Source: Myotis daubentonii
Lineage: Eukaryota; Chordata; Mammalia; Chiroptera; Vespertilionidae
DNA length: 64,000 nt
Assembly: GCF_963259705.1 (NCBI RefSeq)
Contig: NC_081842.1
Coordinates: 184,888,349-184,952,348, forward strand
Reading direction: 5' to 3'
Below are positions 56,001 to 64,000 of this stretch, one piece after another; positions within the stretch are counted from its first letter, which is position 1, and each line of letters opens with the position of its first letter. The notes under the pieces were generated by a model. It saw only the letters and a program-made list of their open reading frames with translations, searched no databases and was not told the DNA's origin. A program made the translations under genes and the position numbers.

Positions 56001-56662
56001 AGTTGGTTTATGAGGCTGGATGCATCTGTGTGTGACCAACCACGGAAAGCACAGAATCGGATCCCCGCCCCAGCCACGGGGAGGGGGTACCGCGAGGCCT
56101 TTGCTGGATTCCAAACCGGAATAACCAGTTGCGGGACTCCCGCAATGGCAGGCTGGCGTCCCCGCCGGCCGGCTGCGGATCCTCGCCCGGTAGCGGCGCT
56201 CCCAGGGCTTGACAGAAGGGCAGTCACGTGGCAGCCGCAAAGCGGCGCTTTGCGACCTCGATGACAGGCAAAATGTGCGACAGCCGCGGTGCTGGCCAAC
56301 CAGGGGCGGAGGCGGCGGCCGGGACGGAAGAGGCGGAGGCGGAGGCGGCCGTGGCCGGGGTGTTCGCCCGCCTGCTTGTTCGCTCGGTTTCCCCGCCCCC
56401 CCCCGCCGGTCTCACCGCGACTGCAGGGAGCTGGGTGCGTGCTGTCGCCACCTGACCTCATCCTGGCCGGACACAGGAAGACCGGACGCGCATCCCGGCG
56501 AGCCTCCCTGTGCGGGCGTCTGCGGCGCGGGCTCCGCGGGGCGCAGGCGGGCGGCCCGGGCTCCTGAAGGTTACCGAGTGCATGAGCTCCTAGCCTCCCG
56601 CGCTGCCCCGCCCGCCAGCCCGCCGGCCCGCCCGCCGGCTCGTCCGCCCGCCCCTCGGCGCC

Positions 56663-56683
56663 CGGCGGCGGCGGCGGCGGCGG
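56663..56683 (+). repeat. (CGG)7 in the FAF1 5' leader
   Basis: Seven pure CGG units about 75 bases before the FAF1 ATG, probably within the 5' untranslated region. Confidence 0.95.
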
Positions 56684-56758
56684 CGACGGCCACAGGAGGC
56701 GCCGTCTTCTTCCCAGGTGCGCGCTTCGCTCCCGGAGCCGCGGAACTCGGCGGCCGCC

Positions 56759-56803
56759 ATGGCGGCCAACATGGACCGGGAGATGATCCTGGCGGATTTT
56801 CAG
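56759..56803 (+). CDS. FAF1: FAF1, first coding exon
   Basis: ATG at 56759 opens MAANMDREMILADFQ, followed by the donor CAG|GTGAAGT. This matches the N-terminus of FAS-associated factor 1 (human begins MASNMDREMILADFQ as I recall), the start of its UBA domain. FAF1 is a UBX-domain cofactor that binds ubiquitylated proteins and the p97/VCP ATPase, and acts in protein degradation and death-receptor signalling. Only 15 codons are here; all other exons lie beyond the right edge. An in-frame second ATG four codons later is also conserved. The GCCGCC context before the first ATG is a strong Kozak match. Confidence 0.93.
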
Positions 56804-56874
56804 GTGAAGTGTCTGGCCCTGTTCCCCTGCCACCTCCAGCCTCGTGGGTTCCCGGTGCTAGCGGGTGGCCTCTT

Positions 56875-56878
<4 letters not shown>

Positions 56879-56914
<36 letters not shown>

Positions 56915-56916
56915 TG
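56879..56916. repeat. (GT)n microsatellite near the FAF1 donor
   Basis: GT run 75 bases downstream of the splice donor, with one GG interruption near 56907. Confidence 0.95.
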
Positions 56917-58314
56917 AGCATTGCAGTGGTTTGGGGCTTTCTGTGGGACGTGGTGTGTGAGTGTGGGGAGCCATGGGAGAACGTGTCATTCAGATGATCT
57001 GTTGGCCGTGTGTGAGGTGGTTCGTGGACAGCTGGCTTGAGTGGGATTTGCAGGGTGAAAGGGTGTTAGGGTAGTTGGGTTATGTATGTGGGCTGTGCCG
57101 TGTTTCCTGTATTGATGTGTAGAACTGGGGAGCATGAAGCGTGGGGATTTAAGTGTGGGGTGTTCGGGGCCAGGAGTTTGGGTTGTTCCACGAGGAGCAT
57201 GTTGTATGGAGTGTGGGTGTGGACCGTGCGGTGCTGTGGGTGTGTTGTACTTAGGAGAGAGTAAAAAAGTGGCGAGGAGCAGGTGGTGAGGGTATTGGGG
57301 CATCCCGGTCGGTTTCAAGAAGCAGTAAACATTTTAGACCTTGGTGCCTTATTGGAATCTTTGGAGGGTAGGAAGACAAGGAGGAGGCAAGTAGACTCAG
57401 TTTACCACAGTCTTTGCAGTGAATGCACAAACTGAAATTACCAGTTCATATTTGCAGATTCCCCTTTCCTTCAGATTTGAATTGCTTGGTTGGTGTCCTT
57501 TCTCCAGGAATAATTTAAAGGATATGCGGGGTGGGGGGTGGGGTGGGGGCCCAGGGTGGGGATCAGTGAGGGGGGCAAAAGGGGGCATATGTAATACTTT
57601 CAACAACAAAGAGTTATTAAAAGATAAAATAAAGAATATGCAAGGGCTATCCCCTTCCTGAGCTCAAATGTAGTGACACTGGTACTTCTTAGGGAGGCCT
57701 TTTGAAAGTAGCGCTGTATGCATTATGAAAGACTTGTGGAACCAAGACCACCATCTTCGCCTTTTGATGTTTGGCAAAAATACCGTAGTGAGATCCTTTT
57801 AACCATTCATTTTGACATTAATTTAGAAGCTGTTGTTATATACAGGCATGCTTTCCCCTCTTTCTTCCACACTGTCACCATTGCACATGGCCTAACATTG
57901 GCAATGCAGGGTATATTTTTCCTTACTGAGATTTTGTAGGGCTTTTCTTCTCCCTCTTTGATTTTTTTTCTAAGTTCCTTTTCTCTCTCTCTCTCTCTCT
58001 CACAACTTAATATTCTGAGGGCCATTTCCAGAGTTTGCTCTTTTGATTACCCACTGGTATCTGATTATATTAGAAATATGCATCTATCTGCATTTCATTA
58101 TACTGTATCTTCCAAACGCAGAAATAAGTGTTTTGGAATTAAAAGTTAACCACAAGATGTTGGTGTTTTGTAGGCTCGGGATTGGCCTGAGGTTCTTTAT
58201 TTTTTGCCTGGGTAAATCTTTCCACCTTTTTTTAATTCTCCAAATAAGTCGTTTATCTAATGTGGAATGTGGTTGTTTGAAAAATAACTCTGTATTTTTC
58301 TAGGGGCATTTTTA

Positions 58315-58530
58315 AAAATATATATTTTATTTGTATTTTACAGAGAGGAAGGGAGAGGGATAGAGAGTTAGAAACATTGATGAGAGAGAAACATCGATCA
58401 GGTGCCTCCTGCACACCTCCCACTGGGGATGTTCCCACAACCAAGGTACATGCCCTTGACTGGAATGGACCCTGGGACCCTTCAGTCCACAGGCTGGCGC
58501 TCTATCCACTGAGCCAAACCGGTTAGGGAT
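58315..58530 (-). mobile_element. VES SINE
   Basis: Antisense copy with head complement GAGCCAAACCGGTTAGGG. Perfect 15-bp target duplication CTAGGGGCATTTTTA at 58300-58314 and 58531-58545. Confidence 0.95.
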
Positions 58531-58545
58531 CTAGGGGCATTTTTA

Positions 58546-59754
58546 TCCTATTATAAAATTGTTTTATTCTGGTAGGAATGGCTTTAGACAGCAACAAAAA
58601 GTGTAGTTTACCTTATTAAAAGCTTTAAGGTAATTAAAACTTTGTTTTGATTTCACCAAACTTTTTACTTCCTCTAATAACTTGTAACTACTTGCTTTCT
58701 CTTTATTTTTTTTATCTTTTTAATTTCTTTTTTGTTTTGTTTGCTTGCTCTGTCCTTACTTGTGGCAATTATTATGCTTATTGTGAACCTTATATTGATG
58801 GGCCAAGGATAGGAAATTTAGGATTCTTGTACTTAGAGGTAAAGTAAGATTTTCTGACAAAGCATTTGGGACAAGCATTTTTATCACATTAATACTATAT
58901 TCTAATCAATTGTTCTTTTCAACCCAATGGCAATGTTGTGAACAATTACGTATTTACAAAATGGAATAAAGCTTAGGCATCTGCAGTGAACAATTGTTTG
59001 CTAAATGGTGAGAGCTAATTTCATATTATTAAATAGGTAAGAAAACATTATTGATAGTTTAATAAAAAGTTATTTAGAAAACTATACACATCGTACACAC
59101 ATTAGGCTTTTTTGTGTGTTTAGGAGCCTTGTATTCCTCTTCCAAATGATGATTCCAGATAAACCTGCTCTTGTGGATTTAGTTTTAAAATTGACTATTC
59201 TTTCTATACTTTAACTATTACTTAAGATTTTTATAGGATTAACTTTTAAAAATTAGCATTTATCCAGTTATCTGAAATCAGGTACAGTAATTTGTGTTAA
59301 AGATTGCAGTTCAGGACTTGGAATGTGGATACTTGGATGTTGATTTCTTCTATAACTGGGCAGATCAGTTTCCCGCTCAAAAGTGAACATAGTAAAATTA
59401 TATTCTATTTACTTCATATGATTGTGAAAATTAAAATGTTTTAAGAGCTCAGTTTTGCCTTTATAGATAAGGACATGCATTTTAAATGTGATTAGATTTT
59501 TAAAATAAGTTTTATATTTTGATTCTTGCTGGATAATAGTTCTTATAAATTCAGTGTCTAAGTATGGAAAAGCTTTTGAGGAGGATTTTTGTACTGTCTT
59601 TAACAACCTAAATAACCTAGGTAAATAGTGGATGGAAGATGAGAGCTGAGACTTAGTTTGGGACTTTGTAGATGAGCAAACTCATTACAAAGCAAATATA
59701 TATTCTAAATTGTCCTTTCAAAGATTATTCCCCCAAATAAAAACAGCTCCCAAT
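58546..59754. other. Intronic sequence, no feature recognised
   Basis: AT-rich FAF1 intron sequence without a clear repeat boundary or gene-like frame. Confidence 0.4.
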
Positions 59755-60355
59755 TAAAACAAAATTTAAATTGTGGTGAAATACACATAATATAAAATTT
59801 GCCTTCTTAACCATTTTTAAATGTTCTTTTCAGTGACATTAAATTAATTCACTTTGTGCAACCATTACCACCATCCATTTCTTTATCTTGCAAAACTGTA
59901 ACTCTGTACCCATTAAACAATACCCATTCTTTCTTCTCTTCAGCCCCTGGCAACCACCATGTTACTATTCTGTCTCTATAAATGTGAATACTTTAGGTAA
60001 CTCATATAAGTGGAATCATGTAGTATTTGTCCTTTTGTGACTGGTTTATTTCAGTTAGCATAATGTCTCTAATGTTCATCCATGTTGTAGCATGTGTCAG
60101 GATTTCTTTATTAAGGCTGAATAATATTATACTGTATGTATATACCACATTTTGTTTATGCATTTACCTGCTAATTGCCCATGTTTTGGCTATTGTGAAT
60201 CATTAATGCTGCTAGGAACATGGTGCCTATTCCAGTCCCTGCTTTAAATTCTTTTGGGTTATACCCAGAAGTGGAATTACTGGATCATATGGTATTTTTA
60301 TTTTTTATTTTTATTTGAGGAACTGTTTTTCATAGTGTCTGCACCACCAGAATTT
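59755..60355 (-). repeat. Old L1 3' part (antisense)
   Basis: TGTGGTGAAATACACATAAT, CAACCATTACCACCATCCAT, AGTGGAATCATGTAGTATTTG, CATCCATGTTGTAGCATGTG, ACCCAGAAGTGGAATTACTGG are L1 3' text in reverse. No coding capacity. Confidence 0.75.
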
Positions 60356-61699
60356 TGAATGGAGAGTGTGACAGCATTCTGTTAAATCAATTATTTGTAA
60401 ATTCAACTCTGAGCAAGTGAGTTTAGAATTTGGAATAGTCTAACACAAATCAGCTTTAAATGTAAATATGTAGTGTTAGCATAGTATGTTGCTGGTAAAG
60501 GAATGAATAGAGTAGTACACCTACAGTTTTGGCTGGCTAGAGCCAGGAGGGGGGTGTAAAGGAATTTCCTGGGTTTAGGAAACAGACAGGCATTGATGAA
60601 TCATGAGGTTTTTTTCTTAATGTCTTTTATAACAAAGAGATACATTTAAGTGAAAGTTCCAAATCTTGTTCTTTTTGTAATTGAATTCTTTAACTTATTT
60701 TATTTTATTATTATTATTATTGTTGTTGGTGGTGGTGTGGTGGAGTGGTGGTGGTGGTAGTGGTAGATGGGGGTGGATGGTGGTCTAAGATAATACTTTT
60801 AAACATAATTTTTCCGTGTGAACAAAAAGCGGTGTAGCCATTTAGATTAGTCTCATATGTTGGTCTCGTACATTTTTCTATTTATGTTTCTGTATTACTG
60901 ATAATATAAAGATAGATCATAACACTACTGAAATGCAGAAAAAAACACAACTCTCATTAGTAGTATTTTCTTTCAGACTTTTTCAGGAATAAAAATTTAT
61001 CTGTTTGCTAAAAAGTATTCTTTTTGAACCTCGTTCCAGTGGTCACAGATTAGGAGTCCCTTTATTTTCTAATATAGCATTGATTTTTATGTTACTTTCA
61101 GTTATGTTTTCTGGTCAACACAATTGTGCCTTTGTTTTCTCCTCCTGGTCTTTCCAGCTAGAAATACCTTTGCTGCCTAAATTGCTTTATACATTTTCAT
61201 ATATTGGATTATCACCATGGGACTTTTAAGTTTTCATGTGCCTATCAACTCCTCTTTGAAACATGGACTTCTCCATGACACTGCTGGTAACTCACTTGTA
61301 AGTAGTTTCTGCCCTTCATAATATTTTGTCTTCTAAATGAAGCTGCAAATCCCTCTTTTTTTTTTTTTTTTAGCTTGACATAAAGAGATATGTTCTACAG
61401 AAGACAATGCCAGACTATGCGAGTAGAAATAGTATCTGTTTGGATCAATAGGTATCTTTTGTGATATTGTGGATTAGGGACCAAATTAGGTATTAATGGA
61501 ACATCATATACAGTATATTTACTGGAAGGTTACCTTGTGCAGAATATTGAGTATTAATGGCCAAAAGTAGGCTTGTTTACCATGCTTTCTTTCTTTTCGT
61601 CACTATCCTCTTTATTTATTAGAGGGACAAATCATGTTGTTTTAGTGTTTGGGTTGTCAGTCATTGGGAAAATAAAGTTTTGGCATGTAGAATAAAATT
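60356..61699. other. Intronic sequence with a (TGG)n-like tract
   Basis: A GTTGGTGGTGGTGTGG-type repeat lies at about 60718-60780, next to an (ATT)n run. Otherwise unique AT-rich sequence. A 74-codon frame at 61005-61229 has no recognisable domain. Confidence 0.45.
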
Positions 61700-61880
61700 T
61701 AGTAGTAAGTTGTTGAGAACATGGACTTTGAGGTTAGTTCACTTGGATTTCAATCACAGCTCTGGCACTCACTCATCCTGTGATCTTTGACCAATCACTT
61801 CACACCTCTTTGCCTCAGTTTCCCCATATGAAAATTGATTCATGTAAAGTAATTAGAACAGGTGTCTGACATAGAAAGTA
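61700..61880 (+). repeat. MIR relic, well preserved
   Basis: GAACATGGACTTTGAGGTTAG, CACAGCTCTGGCACTCACTC, GCCTCAGTTTCCCCATATGAAAATTG, AATTAGAACAGGTGTCTGACAT: full-length forward MIR pattern. Confidence 0.8.
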
Positions 61881-61900
61881 TTCGGTATATTTTATTTTAT

Positions 61901-62123
61901 TTATTTATCTATTTATTTTAAATATATTCTTATTGATTTCAGAGAGGAAGAGAGAGACCAAAAAACATCACTGATGATAGAGAATCATTCATCAGCTGCC
62001 TCCTGTATTCCTCACGCTGGGGATCTAGCCCATAATGCAGGCATGTGCCCTGATTGGGAATCGAACTGTGACACCCTGGTTCATATAGGTCTACGCTCAA
62101 ATACTGAGCCATGCCGGCCGGGC
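61901..62123 (-). mobile_element. VES-type SINE
   Basis: Antisense copy with a TTTA-rich tail, TATTCTTATTGATTTCAGAG and head complement ending GCCATGCCGGCCGGGC. Confidence 0.88.
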
Positions 62124-62189
62124 TCAGTACATTTAAGCTGTTATTTTCATTTTTGATAACTTTAAGGTACATACTTATTCTCTGTAGGT

Positions 62190-62285
62190 GACTCCAGAGA
62201 TCATTTATTGCCAGCTTCTCATTTTCCTTTTGTGGAAGTTGAGACCCAGCAAAAGGAAGTGACTTGTCCAAGGTCATGGGTTGGT
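62190..62285 (-). repeat. MIR/L2-like relic
   Basis: CTCATTTTCCTTTTGTGGAAGTTGAGACCCAG then GTGACTTGTCCAAGGTCA is the reverse MIR core. Confidence 0.55.
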
Positions 62286-62419
62286 TTGAAACAAGTATTT
62301 TTCCCAGGTATACTATAGGAGTGTTATTTTCTAGCTTAATTTGTCAAGTAGCTTGGAGTTTTAGAGGAAAACAAGACCCACCATTTAGAAATTGCTCCAA
62401 ATGATAAAACTTACATATA

Positions 62420-62452
62420 AGCCCTGGCTGGGTAGCTCAGTTGGCAAAGAGG
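62420..62452 (+). mobile_element. SINE head fragment
   Basis: Only GCCCTGGCTGGGTAGCTCAG and a few following bases of the tRNA-like head are present; the rest is missing. Confidence 0.7.
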
Positions 62453-62785
62453 TGAAACCAGTACTTTTCTTTCTAGGTTTTAGTAACTGCAGAGTACTAG
62501 AACATTTAGATTCCTCACAGGTTGTTAAATGGCTATATATAATACCATAAACATTATCTGGTCACACCTCCATAGGAAGCATTGTACTTAGGCAGATTGG
62601 AGCTCTAGTTTTTTGTTTTGGTGTGGTTCTCTGAGAAAGTCATTTATTCTTTCTGGATTTCAGTTATTCAGTCTGTAAATGAGGTCTGTCTAGAGTCGTA
62701 TCTACCCCAAAACAGAAGACTGGACTAGATTACGTATTCAGATAGAGTCTGAAGAATCACTTGGCAGCAGTGGGGTTGAGGACTT

Positions 62786-62835
62786 TATAATTTAGGTAAT
62801 TGATCTAGAATCTATAATTTAGGTAATTGATCTAG
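62786..62835. repeat. Short tandem duplication
   Basis: TATAATTTAGGTAATTGATC followed by TAG occurs twice, 27 bp apart. Confidence 0.95.
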
Positions 62836-63043
62836 GGGTTAGCAAACTACATCCTGAGGGCCAAACCACCACCTGTTTTTGTCAATAAAGCCTAATTGGA
62901 AGATAGTTATGCATATTTGTTTACATATTGTCTTGTTTACATGTGTCTTTTGCCTGCAATAGCAGAATTTAGTAGTTGATTGTATTGCCTACAAAGCTTA
63001 AAATGTTTACCCTGCTCCTAACAGGAAAGTTTGCTGATCCTTG
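62834..63043. mobile_element. Old hAT element
   Basis: AGGGGTTAGCAAACTACATC at the left and AAAGTTTGCTGATCCTTG at the right are decayed inverted repeats. CTGTTTTTGTCAATAAAGCC is a mark of a common mammalian hAT family. Confidence 0.75.
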
Positions 63044-63075
63044 AGATCAGTTGTTTTTTCAAATGTGGATAATTC

Positions 63076-63309
63076 CTTCTTCTTCTTTATTTTTTAAATA
63101 TATTTTATTGATTTTTTACAGAGAGGAAGGGAGAGGGATAGAGAGTTAGAAACATCGATGAGAGAGAGAAACATCGATCAGCTGCCTCCTGCACACTCCC
63201 CACTGGGGATGTGTCCGCAACCAAGGTACATACCCTTGACCGGAATCGAACCTGGAACCCCTCAGTCCGCAGGCCGACGCTCTATCCACTGAGCCAAACC
63301 GGTTAGGGC
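63076..63309 (-). mobile_element. VES SINE, young-looking
   Basis: Antisense copy with head complement GAGCCAAACCGGTTAGGGC. Target duplication TCAAATGTGGATAATT at 63059-63074 and 63310-63325. Confidence 0.95.
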
Positions 63310-63505
63310 TCAAATGTGGATAATTTCTGTTCTCAGGGGCTATTTAGGCACTATCTAGGGACATTTTTGGCCCTTACAACTGAGGGGTGCTACTGGCATG
63401 TAGTGGGTAGAGGCCAGGGATGCTGCTAAACATTCTATAATGCACAAGACACTCTTCCAAACTGAAGAATTATCTGCCCCCAAATGTCAATAGTGCTGAA
63501 AACCC

Positions 63506-63705
63506 TAGGTTTAAATCTGTGGTTCTCAAACTTTAGCTTGCATAAGAATAACCTGGACTTGTTAAACTCCTAGTTGCTGGACCCTCACCCCAGAGTTTCT
63601 GATTTAGTGGATCTTGGATGGAGCCTGCAAATTTGCATTTCTTCTAGGACTCAGGATTATGCTGCTGCTGATCCAAGGACTACATCAAGTGTAGAACAAC
63701 TGATC
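63506..63705 (+). mobile_element. MER5A-like hAT relic
   Basis: TGTGGTTCTCAAACTTTAGC, GGACCCTCACCCCAGAGTTT, GAGCCTGCAAATTTGCATTT, CTGCTGCTGATCCAAGGAC follow the MER5A pattern. Confidence 0.8.
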
Positions 63706-64000
63706 TAGATGACTTTGAAGAAACATCCATTCCTATGATTCTTTGCTTTTGTGATCTTAAGTACTGTTCCATTTTTATGACTGGAAAATTAAATATTCAG
63801 TATATACCTGATGGTTACAATGGAGTATGCTGTTTAATCACTCCATGTCTTTGAACCCTTTTTTATTCATGTGCCTTTGGAAAATTTCTAGTTATCTTTC
63901 AAAATCCACCTCCTACCTTTTACTTATAACATCTGTGCCTAGTAGGGTTAATCATTTCTTATGTATCTTGTGCAGTTTCTCTTTTGAGTCCTATGTCAGA

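Larger units (their letters stand above)
56000..56850. promoter_or_regulatory. CpG island; probable divergent FAF1/CDKN2C promoter
   Basis: Dense CpG directly 5' of the FAF1 start codon. In human the long CDKN2C transcript and FAF1 start within several hundred bases of each other in opposite directions, and the gene order and orientation here agree. Visible motifs include an E-box CACGTG (56225-56230) and a YY1-like GCCATGGCGGC at the FAF1 start. There is no clear TATA box. Long composite frames on both strands are GC artefacts. Confidence 0.8.
56804..64000 (+). other. FAF1: FAF1 intron 1 (start)
   Basis: Begins GTGAAGT and runs beyond the window. It holds a TG repeat just inside the donor, three to four SINEs, an L1 remnant, MIR relics and two hAT relics. 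No second exon is recognised before 64000, which fits FAF1 being a very large gene. Confidence 0.8.

Noticed and set aside
55988..56997. 262- and 281-codon frames across the FAF1 promoter
   Set aside because: Compositional artefacts of the CpG island; the plus-strand one runs through the FAF1 start in another frame.

Overview
This is vertebrate nuclear DNA, and the repeats point to a vesper bat (family Vespertilionidae). It carries more than 25 copies of a tRNA-derived SINE of the VES type (head resembling a tRNA with A and B boxes, CT-rich body, tail AATAAA-like then A-rich), at least seven Helitrons with the HeliBat-type terminal hairpin and CTAG end, and several young-looking hAT elements with 8-bp target duplications. 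Abundant recent Helitron and hAT elements together are, among mammals, a hallmark of vesper bats. The genus cannot be fixed from the sequence alone.

Two protein-coding genes are supported. CDKN2C (p18-INK4c) lies on the minus strand as two coding exons (45606-45478 and 42092-41715) that join to an intact 168-codon frame with consensus splice sites. FAF1 lies on the plus strand; only its first coding exon (56759-56803, 15 codons) and the first 7.2 kb of intron 1 are in the window. The genes are divergent, as in human 1p32.3, and a CpG island at about 56.0-56.85 kb sits where a shared promoter would be expected. A second CpG island (about 45.95-47.92 kb) lies just upstream of the first CDKN2C coding exon and probably holds the proximal promoter; it contains a 37-bp tandem repeat. 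A third CpG island (about 37.5-38.4 kb), 3.3 kb beyond the CDKN2C stop, has no recognised gene.

Layout: 1-10.1 kb is dense in repeats (SINEs, L1 fragments, a Tc1/pogo-like element, a tandem Helitron pair, an RPL7 retropseudogene). 10.1-16.1 kb is a hAT relic and old AT-rich sequence with one short Helitron. 16.1-28.0 kb is an L1/HAL1 graveyard with nested insertions, including a hAT with a perfect 8-bp target duplication, a HAL1-like element with a broken ORF1, and a 1.85-kb Helitron that carries helicase remnants and sits cleanly inside an L1. 28.0-33.1 kb holds nested SINEs, a Helitron within a hAT-like element, an MLT1-type LTR and MIR relics. 33.1-48.9 kb has almost no recent insertions and contains CDKN2C and two CpG islands. 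48.9-55.2 kb is again SINE- and hAT-rich. 55.2-64 kb is the divergent promoter region and FAF1 intron 1.

No CRISPR array, operon, prokaryotic defence system or clearly new enzymatic system is present. The most unusual content is the layered DNA-transposon and retrotransposon activity. All family names rest on my recognition of motifs and termini, not on a database search.
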